Positions 43,960 to 56,465 are shown, numbered from the stretch's first letter. The stretch is DNA of 64,000 nt from Brachypterus glaber (GCA_958510825.1 OY294052.1:6283816-6347815), one strand, 5' to 3'. Program-made: numbers and translations. Notes: a model not told the origin generated them from the sequence alone.

Positions 43960-46900
43960 ATTGGTATAGGGGTTTTGGCTTTTGCTAAAGATCTTATATC
44001 CGTAAGCTTTTAGGTGGTTCAAATAATTTGCCGATACTATAAATAAGCGTTAAAATAAGCAACATCAAAAAGGCGGATTTGACTTATGTTAGGCATGTTT
44101 ATAAAGAATTCCAAACGACATGCATGGGATGTAGACAAACTTTAGGTTATGCGACTTAAGTCGTTAAGTTTAAAAAATGCATATAATAATAATTGTTAAG
44201 AATAATCCCAAATTTTTGTTTATAATAAAATTTGACAACAGGGCGCGACGATCGCAAAGTTTTTTAAAATAGTATTTTTATCCAATACCTACAGACAATT
44301 ACAAGCTTTATTTTAAATAAAGAAAATAATAACCCACACGTGGTTTTTACTTTACAGATTGGACAATTATTTATTTTACCCACTCAACTGTCACTTGTCA
44401 AATTATTTTCTTGTAAATGTCATTAAAATGTTTAATAAAAATATGAATTTCTAAGCTATTTATTGGATAAAGCTTTGTATGTCACTCGTGAGTAAACTAA
44501 TATTGCCCTCTTTAAAATTAACCCACTCTGCCTTTAGCCTCGTGAGTTATTTTTCTCATGGGCATATTCCATTTTAATTTTTATAATTTGTAAGGAAAAC
44601 ATTTTTGATTGTGAATTATTTTTTTGAAAAAAAAGCGAAAGTCAAAAAAACCCTGTGTAAGTAAAAAATTAAATAAAAACAAGTTTTTAAAGTTAAAACC
44701 CTTCTTAATTAAGTAATATCGTATTTGTAAATTTGTATAAATACGATATTTTTAAAAGAAGTGTTTTGGAATTTTTAATTTTTTGATTTTCGGCAACATT
44801 TAGAAGGGTTTTAAAAAATACAGTTATTGTAGGTTTTCTTTATAAAAGGAGGCGTTTATATCTTCCTATATATCTGCTAGATGTTTTGTTTGTTTTAATT
44901 GATTAGTCGGTTTCAAAGCCGCCTATTCGTGATTATAGTGTTAATTTACTAAAGTAAAATCAAGAAGTACTTGTATATTAATTCTCAGATGTTTTTATAA
45001 TAGATCGAGTCGGGATTTTTATTGTAGACCAGTTAATAAACAACACTAGAAAGACGTTTATATATGTGTGATAATCCCAGCGAATAGAACGATGGGTAAG
45101 TTGACAATCTCGTATATTTGTATTATTGTTCGGGTCTGCGGCTCTATTCTTGAGCAGTCGCAAAATATTTCGCTTACGCAGTTGCTACACTCAGAAAATG
45201 TAACTGTAGTTTTAATACTGAATGTTATTTGTACATGCATATTTTTTATTTACTCATATCGCGACATTTGGTATTTAATACTTTACTTGTGATATTAAAT
45301 ACTACAATGTAAGTATTGTATACAACATGTGTTTATTAATGCTAGCATGTTGTAGTAAAAATTACTGTACCATTTGGTGAAGTATATCACAGTTATAGTA
45401 TGTTATACTTTAAATAGTTGTTAAGTTGTGTTACTGATCTAGTTTAAGTTATGTTACAATATTCACTAAAATAACAAGCTTTGTCCCTGACGGTTTCTAC
45501 CAAGGCTTGGCGTACCTAGCAAAAAAAAAGCTTTGTCCCTGACGATTTCTACCAAAAATAAAAAAGAAAACCCGAATTTTTGATGACTGAAAGAAAAAAA
45601 AAGCTCAGGCTAAAAAAAATCCTCGACGGCGCCCCTCTAGACTTGCGCCCTGAAGCAGGGGGTTGACTTGATTCATACAAAGGCCGGCTCTGGTAATTTC
45701 TTGTTTTATTACCAGTAGTCGGCGGAAACTCGGTTATGACTCATCAACGTTGAAAATAAACACAGAAACATAGGCTTACGGAATAATTTTGCTGAATTTT
45801 AAGGGAAAATTTTTATAAAGGTCGCTAAATCGAAACATTTGACGACTAATTTGTTACACACAAAAATATTGACTACACATATTAACTTTACATATCGATT
45901 TTTATCTTTTAAGAATACGAAAGCTTTTAATTATTATTTATCGATAACTTTTTTCCCACCTTACTCGTTTAAATGGAATCATTAAAAAAATCAGGATAAA
46001 AATAAATAAAAAAAGTAAATATTTAAAACCTCGCGGCGCCTGTGCGAGTACTGGAAATTCGCCGAGTACTGTTTATAACTTAAAGTTTTATTTAAACGGC
46101 AAAATTGCTCGACGCGCAGAAGCTACATGCAGTCTGCATTTTTAAAAAAGGGTTAGCAATCGGTACAAAATATTATTTTGAAAATACTAAAATTTTGAAT
46201 AGTGATCATTTTCTGAAACAATAAATATAAAGGTCCAACTGTATAGAGGGATTAGCCCGTAGAAGAGATATTCTGCAGTTGTGGCTAATAGAAAATAATT
46301 GTTTTTCACACAGATTCGTAATTGAAAATTGAAACACAAAAGAAATTAACACTAAAACACATTTTTCTCACCATATTTATTTATTAACACATAATTTCAA
46401 AATACATAAAATAAGACGAAGGGTTTTAATGAGTTTTTGAAATAAAAAGAGTTCTTAATAATATCTACCAGACGTAAAAATAATAAAAATATTGTTATGG
46501 CTGTGTTTTTTTTTCAAGAGTATATGGTTTGATCATAGTAATTTTTTTTTGGGCAACTACAATAAACTCGACCCCAGACAGGTTTCTAGTATCTTACTTT
46601 TCGGTCAGGGCTGAAAAATTATATCTTTTGACGACGGCTTTCGACCAGATTTATCCTACAAAAAGTTCTGTTTTTAGATAATAAAATAGTAGTTTATGCA
46701 TAATCATATACAGTGCGGTCCAAAAGTCACCCCCTCTTAATTTTTGAACGAGTTGTTTGTTTGATTGTTTTAACACGTTAATTACCAAAAAATGTTGACG
46801 AAAATACCCATTTTCAATCCCCACCTTCTTGTTTTTTTGTAACCATCGTGATTATCGAGGTTTTCATTTTGTATTTAATACAAGGATTATAGAGCTCTAT

Positions 46901-47180
46901 TTCAGTAAAATAAAAATAAAAAAAAGGAAAGTTATCCATTATAAGGTATACCTATAGATAAAAGGCAAAATGCGGTTAGCGTAAATGGGTAATAACATAT
47001 TAACTAATATAATACAGTGTTTGAAGTAAAAATTAATCCTTCTAAAAGTATACATCTCCAATATACCTGGTAATCAGTTAAATGTAATAAGATTACCTGT
47101 GAATACGGGATAAAATAGCTGGCTTTCGAGAGACAGAGAAAAAACGAATCACGTTATCGGGTGTAATCTGCTAAATTAAT
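43960..47180. other. Gene-free stretch with scattered repeats
   Basis: No exon recognised. 45478-45560 has two copies of the gctttgtccctgacg motif also arrayed near 59.6 kb. 46710-46985 is the cagtgcggtccaaaagtcac repeat. The rest is unique AT-rich DNA, consistent with a long intron. Confidence 0.45.
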
Positions 47181-47639
47181 AACATATTTTATAATATGAT
47201 CAGGCTATTTGTACGTCCGACGTACATGAAGCTAAGTGTACGTCTTGTATTCTTATTGGCTGTCTTTTAGGGATTTCAATCATTTAGGTGTATTTTTCGT
47301 CAGAATTGTATCTGCAAAACAAACAAACAAACAAGTTTGTTTATATATGGATATTTTTCAAAGATAGTAGGATTAATGCTTTTCTGCAAAAATTACACTA
47401 AGCGGACTTTAGTTCTTTTTTCTATTTTTACGGGTGGAAACATTACTAAAATCGACCGAAAAATAAAAAAAACTTTTTTTTTATATTTTTTTACTAAATT
47501 TTCTACGAAAAACGAAAATTTTTTTTTTGAAAAACAAAATTCTAAAAAAACTCTTTTTTTTGTAGAATTGATCCTTATAATAAGAGTAATTTTTCCTGAA
47601 AAAATTACGTTAATCGGAATTTTCAGCATTTTTCGTTTT

Positions 47640-47990
47640 TTTTTTTAAGTTTAACCCCCCATAACTTTTTTGTTTTTAGTGGGATTACGTTCAAAAACAA
47701 TAGGGATCTTCTCCTCACAGAACTTAACTTTTCCTGAAAATTTCAATACGGTCGGATTATTCGTTCTTGAGTTGTCGTGTCTACCTAAATCGTGACATCG
47801 GACAGACAGACGGACGGACAGACAGACAGACGGACGGACGGACAGACGAACATTTGAAAAAAAATTGCTTATTTTTTCATGAAACAAATTTATATCCAAG
47901 AATTTTTTTCTAGGACGATTTTTGATTTTTTTTTGAAAATTCGAAACTACCGTATATCATTCTAGCGCTGGCGCTATGAATAATATAATA
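47640..47990. repeat. (GTCY)-bearing repeat, copy at 47.7 kb
   Basis: Shares with 61560-61880: taacttttttgtttt, a degenerate middle, gacatcggac followed by a cagacagacggacgg tract (47795-47850), atttttt-catgaaac, and ttcgaaactaccgta. The preceding 47440-47640 is A/T homopolymer-rich. Confidence 0.75.
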
Positions 47991-48005
47991 ACGACAAATT
48001 TTTTA

Positions 48006-48526
48006 AGGCGCCTTTTCACGGAGCAATTTGTACGCAAGTTTGGTGCTATGCAATTTTGTTGCAAGAATGATTCAGTCACTGCGCATGCCTTCAGGCAAAT
48101 TTGATGCTATTTTCGAGCCTTCAAATTATTAGAACAAGTTCTATTTTTCGACGATTTTGATGCAAGATTTATAGTTATTTTCGTGGTACCAACCTGGAAA
48201 AAAGTTACTAAATCGATTTCTTTTTACTAATATAGTAGCAACTGGACATGTTAATAATTATTATTATTAATAATAGGCCGGTCTGTCTAACTAAAAAGAT
48301 TCCTTAAAAAAGCAAATGCTAGGTTATGTTTTTGTCAACAAATGCAGAGACACGTCAAAATTGTCTGGTTGGCAGCATTGTTTAACTTGCAATATATAGC
48401 GTCAAACTTGCGTATAACTTGCTCCGTGAAAAGGCAAATGAATGTGTAATTGTCCTCAAGCTATATCTGGCAGCAAACTTGCATAGCACCAAACTTGCGT
48501 ATAATTTTCTCCGTAAAAAGGCGCCT
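48006..48526. mobile_element. TIR element, ends AGGCGCCTTTT, TTA duplication
   Basis: 521 bp. Left aggcgccttttcacggagca and right complement (ctccgtaaaaaggcgcct). TTA at 48003-48005 and 48527-48529. The TIR continues acgcaagtttggtgctatgc, and an extra internal end copy (cttgctccgtgaaaaggc, about 48418-48437) suggests a nested or rearranged arm. PIF/Harbinger-type by duplication length. Confidence 0.82.
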
Positions 48527-48731
48527 TTAGTCCGTTATTATTAGCTAAACAAAATGCCAAAGGTATCAAATTTATAAGTTTCTTTTGCGATTTTTCAAAG
48601 GTTTGGACTTATCACCCTTTGATCCTACATGCCTCAAGGCATGATTTTTCTGCCAAATGAAACGAAACGCGACATATTCAAACAATTTTTTTAAATAAAC
48701 ACAAATAAAAAGTCCAAACATAAACTATTAA

Positions 48732-49253
48732 CTAAATTAAATTGTTTGATATTTACAAATTTAAAAAATCTATATAAAACATTTTACTATTCCTTAAAAC
48801 GTCCTTTGTTTGATTAACGCAGTCGTCCCTCCGAAGTGACTGATCGATTTCGTGCTATTTAGCACTCTTCAGAGCCACATATCGGTAGTAGGGACAACTA
48901 CGAAAATCAAATCCTTTCCATATATCTCTATATAGAGTTTAAAAATCGTTATAAGGAAAAGCAAAAACAGCTAGCGACATCTACTGCTAAAAGCAGAGAC
49001 TGGATAAACCTATCGACAGTCCAAAAAAGGAAGCAGTTATTGGTTTCAAGAACCTATTGCACGCTGTCGATAGGGGGCAGATTAATCAATGCCACGGTGG
49101 ACATTGCCGCGTTTAGGATTCAATTCAAAGTCTCTACTACCGATATGTGGCTCTGAAGAGTGCTAAAAAGCACGAAATCGATCAGTCACTTCGGAGGGAC
49201 GACTGCGTTAATCAAACAAAGGTCGTTTTAAGGAATAGTAAAATGTTTTATAC
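48732..49253. mobile_element. Foldback element, simple copy, 10-bp target duplication
   Basis: 522 bp between perfect direct repeats AAACTATTAA (48722-48731 and 49254-49263). The left arm starts ctaaattaaattg, the right arm ends aaaatgttttatac; arms share attttactattccttaaaac through agccacatatcggtagtag. The centre contains a second inverted pair, cctatcgacag/ctgtcgatagg. No protein recognised. MULE/Foldback-like by arm and duplication length (inference). Confidence 0.85.
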
Positions 49254-49383
49254 AAACTATTAAGTTGCGCCTTCACCAAATTTGCAAAAGTGCAAATATA
49301 ATTCGTGGCCAGGTTCAAAAACGGCCAACGCCACTTTTTCCGTATTTTGAGTAATACCGCCGAACAATTTTTTTTCAGATCTA

Positions 49384-50121
49384 TACAGGGTGATCCATAA
49401 CTGGCATGCCAAAATTTAAGAGGTGATTCTAGATCCAAAAATATAAAAAAAGTTCCTATAAAGGTTGGTCCGGAAATGAGCCCTAAGGGATCTAGGGCCC
49501 TTTAAAATTGTAATAAAAATAAGGTTTTTAATTATTAACTCGGGTACCGTTTAAGCTAGAGCGGCGAGCTTTTGCATGTATACTAGTATTAATAAGGGCA
49601 ATCAGTTTATGTTAATTTATTTTTTTAATTTATCCAGAGGCGTGCCCAGACAGACAAAATATATGAGGCTTAAAACATTTTTGCCCCAAACTTTTCTATG
49701 TGTATGTTTTTTGGATTTGTTGTAAAAAATATAGATTTCTAGAGTAAAAATACATATAAAATATCATATAGTGTAACACTGTAGGAGCAACCGTTATCAA
49801 AAAAAAAAATGCAATTAAGAGGAAGTAACATTTTGTGCCACCAAAAACGTTACTTTTTAAAAGGCTATTACTCCTTTAATATTAAATTTAGGTGTTTTGG
49901 TGTATAATACTTATTTGCTCAGTTTTAAATGAAGAATCACCCTGCAGCATTAAAATTTTATTGGTGCTTTTTTTTGTTCCCCATTCAATACGTCATCTTC
50001 GAAGGGCCGTAGCTCCCTTAGGGCTCATTTCCGGACCAACCTTTATAGAAACTTTTTTTCATATTTTTGGATGTAGAATCACCTCTTAAATTTCGGTACG
50101 CGAGTTCTGGAACAGGCTGTA
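49384..50121. mobile_element. TIR element, ends TACAGGGTGATC, second copy
   Basis: 738 bp; TIRs about 110 bp (ttaagaggtgattct, tggtccggaaatgagcccta). The interior matches 21189-21829, so this is a second member of the family. Confidence 0.8.
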
Positions 50122-51730
50122 TAACCTAAAAAACCCAATGTCAGAGCTTGTGAGATAAATGTAGACTTCAAGCGACAAGGGCCGACTTGTGTTTTCCATA
50201 AACATTTCTGTTGAACGGCTAAAACGGCCAATGTATCCCTTCACAATTTTTGACATTAGCCCTTTTAGCCACAGAATTAAACTGCCTAGACTGCCGTTTT
50301 TGTCGTTCTTTTTCATTTAATGAAAATTTAACTCAACGATCTAATTTACTGGATAAAGAGTATAAATAAATAAATTGAATTTTCGACCAATGAAAAAAAT
50401 TAGAAGATACACGAAAAAAAAAAAAAAAAGATCTTGTACAACAGACGATACAAAGATTTCTATATGTTTTTTGGGGTCGCTGAATTCGAATCTGGGATTG
50501 ATTTGGCTCGGTCAGATCGCATTTCGTTCCTAGCCTCGAAAAACTGGGGCGAAAAGTGTTTCAACTTTCATCAGAAAGCCCAACGACCTAATAACTCTTC
50601 TCTCTAGAATAGGCATTTCATTCGTTAAAACTGACAAAAACGTCGGCAACATAAACATTCGTCTGTCTTACTCGCACATCTTTGTTCTAACAGAGACAAC
50701 AATACCAGTTACTGGTAATTGTTATTGTTCATGCCTGAATATACCTATTATTTTTTTACAAACAAACCGAGATCTTGACGATACTTTATTTTAACGGTAT
50801 GCGTATTCTAGAAAGAAGAGTTAGTAGTTCGTTGAGAAAGCCCCGCTGTCTGCCTATGGGACTATTTTCAAGAGGATGGCAGATCTAGTAGAAGATGAAT
50901 GAACAAAACCACTCACTGAGACCACAAACGATAATGATGTTCAAGGTAGTGCGATAGCCATATATTTTTTTAATTGCTTTATCAAAGTAATCGCAAATCA
51001 CGATAACATTATTATTACCTTACTATATTATTGTGGTCTTAAGTAATAACTAGAAGAATAGTTGCCGGGCAAGAAAATCGGCACTATATTATAAAGTAAA
51101 TATATAGTATCACATACCAGTCTGTGTACCTATGGTATTAAAAATTTATGGTCGTATATAGTAAAAAAACGCAGAAAACTTAATTTAATTAATCTTTATA
51201 GGGTTATTATTTTAAGTGTACGGAACCTTTTACTTTTTTTATTTAAATAATTGGATGTATGCTTCTAGTTATGAACATACAAAATATTCCATTTAAAACA
51301 AAACATACTGAATAACACTTAAAATAAAAATCTTATATAATTTTTACGGGGACACCTTTTGACATAAAACCTTAATCTGCTCTTACCACCCAAAGTGTGG
51401 AACCAATGGTTCCGAATCACCCTTCAAAAAATAAATAAATAAATGGGAACGTGGTCATTTAAAGGCTCTTTTTACCCTGATTATAACTGTGGGCATAGGC
51501 GCCGACTTTTTAAAATACCAGGCGGCCCAATTTGTATATGAAAAAAGTTTACATAAAAGCTATACCTACATTTATTAAATAACTAAAAAGGACTAAAAAT
51601 ATATTTCAAAATCGTAAAGCTTTTATCTTATTAAAAAGTATAGACCATATTCCAAAGAGCCCCCCCCCCCTGTTATGAGTCCAGGGGGTGGAATTTGAAT
51701 AACTTACTATAACATTTTAAGAACAAAAAT
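50122..51730. other. Gene-free stretch
   Basis: No exon or intact element recognised. 50340-50780 is unique-looking; 51660-51670 is a poly-C run. Possible osp intron. Confidence 0.4.
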
Positions 51731-51783
51731 TAACAAAAGTAAAAAAAAATGTATAAAATACTCGTTTCATAAAATATCTTAGG

Positions 51784-51944
51784 CACAGAAAAAATGAATT
51801 CCTTAATCCAAGGACACGAGTCCGCACTCTTCTTTCAAGAACATTGACTTTGGTTCAAAGAAAGTCCAAACAAGACTCTTGAAAAGAATATTAAACATAT
51901 CAAAAGACACGTGTCATTGGTTCAAGGAATCCTTTTTTTCTGTG
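51784..51944. mobile_element. Foldback MITE, ends CACAGAAAAAA
   Basis: Left cacagaaaaaatgaattcct and right complement ggaatcctttttttctgtg, with the inner pair ccaaggacacg/cgtgtcattgg. Inserted in the dispersed repeat also seen at 42255. Confidence 0.65.
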
Positions 51945-52018
51945 AAGCATCTCCTCGCTCGGCAAGTCGCTTTTAAATCTGGACACGTGCTTTAATATTG
52001 CGTCATATGAAACTAGTA

Positions 52019-52174
52019 CCGTCAAATAGGGTGGCTTCGGACGGTGTGGGTGACTTCCGACACTTTTTCGCAAAACTCTGATCTAAAATGTGTGCACAGG
52101 TGCTTTAGTTGAGAGAGTTTTGTGAAAAAGTGTCCGAAGTCACCCACACCCTCCGAAGTCACCCCACTTGACGG
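52019..52174. mobile_element. MITE, ends CCGTCAA, TA duplication
   Basis: 156 bp; ccgtcaaatagggtggcttc and its complement gaagtcaccccacttgacgg, with an inner arm gtgggtgacttc. TA flanks at 52017-52018 and 52175-52176. Tc1/mariner-type by duplication. Confidence 0.9.
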
Positions 52175-52201
52175 TATTTTAATATATTTTCAGGGTTCGA
52201 C

Positions 52202-52630
52202 TACACGGAAAGAAATTAGTGGGCTCTGCGCTATACATTATAAGATATTTGGTAACAGTGGCAAATTATAGTGATTTAAGCTATAGATTATAAGGGACAC
52301 AATAACTAATAATGTTAAAAATAAATTGGAAACGATTATATATATTACAGACACGATTATATTTATTACAGGCACTATTATAAATTTACAGAAATTTTAT
52401 TATATTATAAAAATTATTAGCACGGACAATAATTAAATCTATTTAAGCTATAAATGCCATACTATTTGTTATATTTTATTATTCACTAAACAATTAAAGT
52501 ATTTCATATAAATTTTTACACTGACTGCCATAATTGTAAGAGAAAGCCTTGTATTTATATAATAAGCGATTATAATTTGCTTGGTATGTGTGTTATAGCG
52601 CTCCTAGCTATAATTTTTTTTTTCCGTGTA
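52202..52630. mobile_element. TIR element, ends TACACGGAAA
   Basis: Left tacacggaaagaaatta and right complement ataatttttttttccgtgta. The interior is tataatttgcttggtat-like text also present reversed at 55172-55360. Confidence 0.65.
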
Positions 52631-52639
52631 TAACGAATG

Positions 52640-54060
52640 TGTAGGGTGTGACTGTATAACTACTCAGAATCTGAGTAGCTCCATAGGCTTTGGTGGTTCA
52701 AGTATCTTTGGTGGCTTGGGAGAGTACGGCAAGGGCAAAAATGAATATAATAAAACGAATGTCTCTTTCCTACCTTGTGTTACTCCATCGTCGGTAGATC
52801 TTTCATTAATTGCATTGGGGATGAGGGCCCTCTGTATTATGCAATAAATCCAAAAGGCACATAAAGCGGTATAATGGCGAAAGCGTGGTTAAACACATAC
52901 GGCGTTTAATATAAGCGAAGCGACGGCATACTACCCGTTTCATGAGTATATCAGTACTAATTGTCCTCTTCAGTTTCCGGGTGCGGAAAGACAAGAAAGA
53001 GACAAAGCGACAAAGATAGTCAATAATTAAAGAACAAAAACTAAGTTGCGTTTTGCCAAATTAGAAATTCCAACAATAACTAATTAATCGGTGTAAATAA
53101 TAATTAATAATAATTAGCGATAACCGAACAGAATGAACTCGGTCCTTTTCAGGCGTGATTGGGTACACACACTGTAATTATCATATTTAAATCAGAAGTG
53201 AAATTGTAACAGTGCGGGTGGTCCGATGACTGTGTTTTGGGACAATCTGCAATTCAAAAATAGAGATTTTGACGTACAGTTTATTATCGTACATGTAAAT
53301 TATGAGTGTGTGCATTCTGAAAATAGAAAGAGACTTAATACTCGTGAATAAACGTCTATGAGTAATTGGGGAGTAATAACCTCATCTTCGACAGTGGCCA
53401 AAACCACATAATATAATAGTCGGATGGCTGGTGACCATTTTTATTTCATTATTTTTTCCCGGCTGTGTTTTATGTATGTCTTAAATACATTCAAATTAAG
53501 TTATTTTCAAATTGCTAGACTCCGGATCCGGTTCCTTTGAGTGCCAGAAGCTCCAAAAGCTCTGGCATTGAGCTACGAAAAAATCTATTTTTAGATTAAG
53601 CTATTTTCATAGTTATACACCATAATTCTGGGGCCAAGGGGTAAGAACAGTCTTTAAAAGGTGATTTTCACATATTTAATACTTAATTTTTTAAAGAAAT
53701 GAGAATTTATGAAATGACATTTTGATTAAATGAAAATTCTTTAGACTTTTTAGTGTTGACATATGTCGAATAAACTTTTTAAAGACTTTTTTACCCCTTG
53801 GCCTACTGAATAACTGTAAAACTGTGAAAATAAACTAATCTAAATGCAATTTGTAATGTGTTTGACTCGGTAAGTTAAAAAAAAATTCGGGGACCCCATT
53901 GGACTCCCTTTTCGGGGCTTCTAGCATCCAAAGGAACCTACCGATTTGCCTATAGCTTAATTTAAATGTACTTATATAAAATACAGCTGGGAGAAAATAG
54001 TGAATTAAAAATGGCCACCAGCTCTTAGACTATAAATGCTTTAACTGGTATGCCAAAAAT
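52640..54060. other. Gene-free stretch
   Basis: No recognised coding or element structure. Short open frames (52626-52847, 52806-52994) lack family resemblance. Confidence 0.4.
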
Positions 54061-54169
54061 AAGATATAAGATAAACACACTAAAAAAATTGAGTGTATTT
54101 ACACTAGCTTTACACTCAAACACATATTTATCACACAAGTGTAAATATCATTTCCGCAAAATGTGGTTA

Positions 54170-54269
54170 GGGATCGTCCATAAAATACGTCACGCAAATT
54201 GACCAAAATTCATACACTTCATACCCCGAATTTTGGTCAATTTGCGTGAAGTATTTTATGGACGACCCC
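54170..54269. mobile_element. 100-bp PIF/Harbinger-like hairpin MITE
   Basis: Ends gggatcgtccataaaatacg and its complement; TTA at 54167-54169 and 54270-54272. The centre cacttcatacccc is the module shared with 7558-7779. Confidence 0.9.
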
Positions 54270-54642
54270 TTAAAGGAATACTGGTAATCTTACCATACAT
54301 CCAAATCTTTTTAAAAAGTTTCTATGTAAAACATACCATTCAGAGTACAAAATTTTTCACCCACGAAATCATATTTGCCATTATTTTATGGTAAGCTACA
54401 CTGAAAATAATGGATTTGAGGAAGTTATTTTTGCATTTCAGATGTAACAAAAATTTACATTATGTACACCGGATATCTACAAAAAAAAAAGTGTAAAATT
54501 ACGTGACACATACCTTAAAATTACATAAAATTTGTATTACATATGTAAAAAGCACCTTGTTAAGGTTAAAAAGGAAATGTAAATTCCGGTTATTTTGTTT
54601 AAACATTTTGTGTAAGTAGTTTCTGCCCTTTACCTTTATGAG

Positions 54643-54895
54643 AGGCACAACATAGTGGCTAGCGCGTGTACACAGTAAGCCTTCTAGCGTGAGTTCGATT
54701 CTCACTGGCGCCGATTTGCTTTTTTCAGTTAATTAATAACTGAAATTTGGCGAAGGCGATAAGTGAAACGGACATTCCCTATAAACTGGTTCGAAAGTCA
54801 GTATAAGCCGGTGGTTCCCTCTACTACTAGCCCATACCAGTCCTGGACTTAAGGGATGCTTAATTAAGTAGAATAGTACGAGGTTAAACAGACAT
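54643..54895 (+). mobile_element. tRNA-derived SINE, copy 2
   Basis: Head with A box tggctagcgcg and B box gagttcgattctc, then ggcgccgatttgc, a body with gaaatttggcgaaggcg and ccggtggttccctct, ending gtacgaggttaaac. Body matches 23458-23640 reversed. Confidence 0.82.
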
Positions 54896-55907
54896 GTAAG
54901 AAACGTGTATGACTCTCGCTATGCTAATAGTTACTCTCCACAAAATACATTACTGTTTCTCCTAATAAAACAGCAAGAAGTCATAAAATACAGAATAGAG
55001 CAAGATATTTAGTTTACTTTTAATTATAGGTTTCGCAGCTGTATTAAGGAAAAGGCAAAACGTTTATTTTAAAGTTATCAGTACATTAAACAAGTCATAG
55101 AGATATGCTATGCTTCGCATTCTTTAATATTTTTCTCGTAGTAGCTTTTTCCTGGTCAAATTCAAACCCTATACACGGAAAAAAAATATATAGCTAAGAG
55201 CTATAAGACATATACCAAGCAAATTTTAATCGCTTATTATCTAAATATAAGGCTTCCTGTTATAATTATGGCATTCAGTCTAAAAAATTATACGAAATAC
55301 TTTGTTTAGTCAATAATAAATTATAATAAATAGTATGATATTTATAGCTTAATACACTATACAGTATATGCAGTATACAGTCTATGTCAAATGGATTTAT
55401 AATTATTTCATAAATTCAAAATTATTGTAACATGAAACAGTGTTAGGTATAAACTACCTTCAAAAGGAGGTCCCTGTATCACTATAATAAATACAAATAC
55501 AAATATAGTAAAGTGTATAGTATACACTTTTGTGAAGCTGCGAGGAGTACAACAACGCAGACGTTTAATTACATTTCTTCCGAGATATAAAGATAAAGAT
55601 ATAGTAGCCTCACCCAAGAACCATATGTCGATATTTTGTAATTATTTGCATCGATTAGATATGAATTTATCCATCAATGTAAATTAAGTAGGTATTATAA
55701 TGTGTGTAATTGTCTGTGCCTACTCTAATTAAATTTTAATCGAAACTGCACAATAATTACACAGCTCTACGAAATAAAACACGTTTCAAGGTACCATAAT
55801 GCCAAGTTACTAAAAGTTTAGTAACTTTTATAAAAGTTTTCTACGACACACCGTGACATAATTGAACCCAAACTTGATAAAAATAGACAAAATAATTTAA
55901 ATTTTGA

Positions 55908-56465
55908 CAGATTACACACTGTTTTCGAGATAAGTGATCCCAAACTTGTTAAAATAAATGTCTATAGACATAATTTTGACAAATTGGACAATATTTTTAA
56001 AAATGGGTATCGTAGGGTTTTTGATTTTGCTGAAACCGAATTCGATGTTAAAAATTTTAAATTCGAAATGGCGGATTCAATATGGCGTCGAAATTTTAAA
56101 AAATTCAATTTTTCGCCGACAATTAGTGATTAAGTATTTTTGAGGTCGCTGAAACCGAATCCGATGTTAAAACTTCAACCACAAATTTGATCCAATATGG
56201 CGTAAAAACAGACAAGGCGATATGGCATTTTTTGAATAGTTCAGCGACCTCAAAAATATTTAATCACTATTTTTCGGAAATAAATACTTAAATTTTTAAA
56301 AAATTCAACGCCATATTGGATACGTTATTTTGAATTTTAAATTGGTAACTAGGAACTCGGTTTCAGCAACCTCAAAAATCCTAGAATACCAATTTAAAAA
56401 AAAATTGTCTAATTTTTACATTTTAACAAGTTTGGGATCAATTATCTCGAAAACGGTGTGTAGTA
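55908..56465. repeat. 560-bp foldback palindrome
   Basis: Left acacactgttttcgagataa, then gatcccaaacttgttaaaa; right the complements (ttttaacaagtttgggatca, ttatctcgaaaacggtgtg). Inner arms gaggtcgctgaaacc / gttcagcgacctcaaaaat meet near 56190. Arms imperfect. No transposase. Confidence 0.8.
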
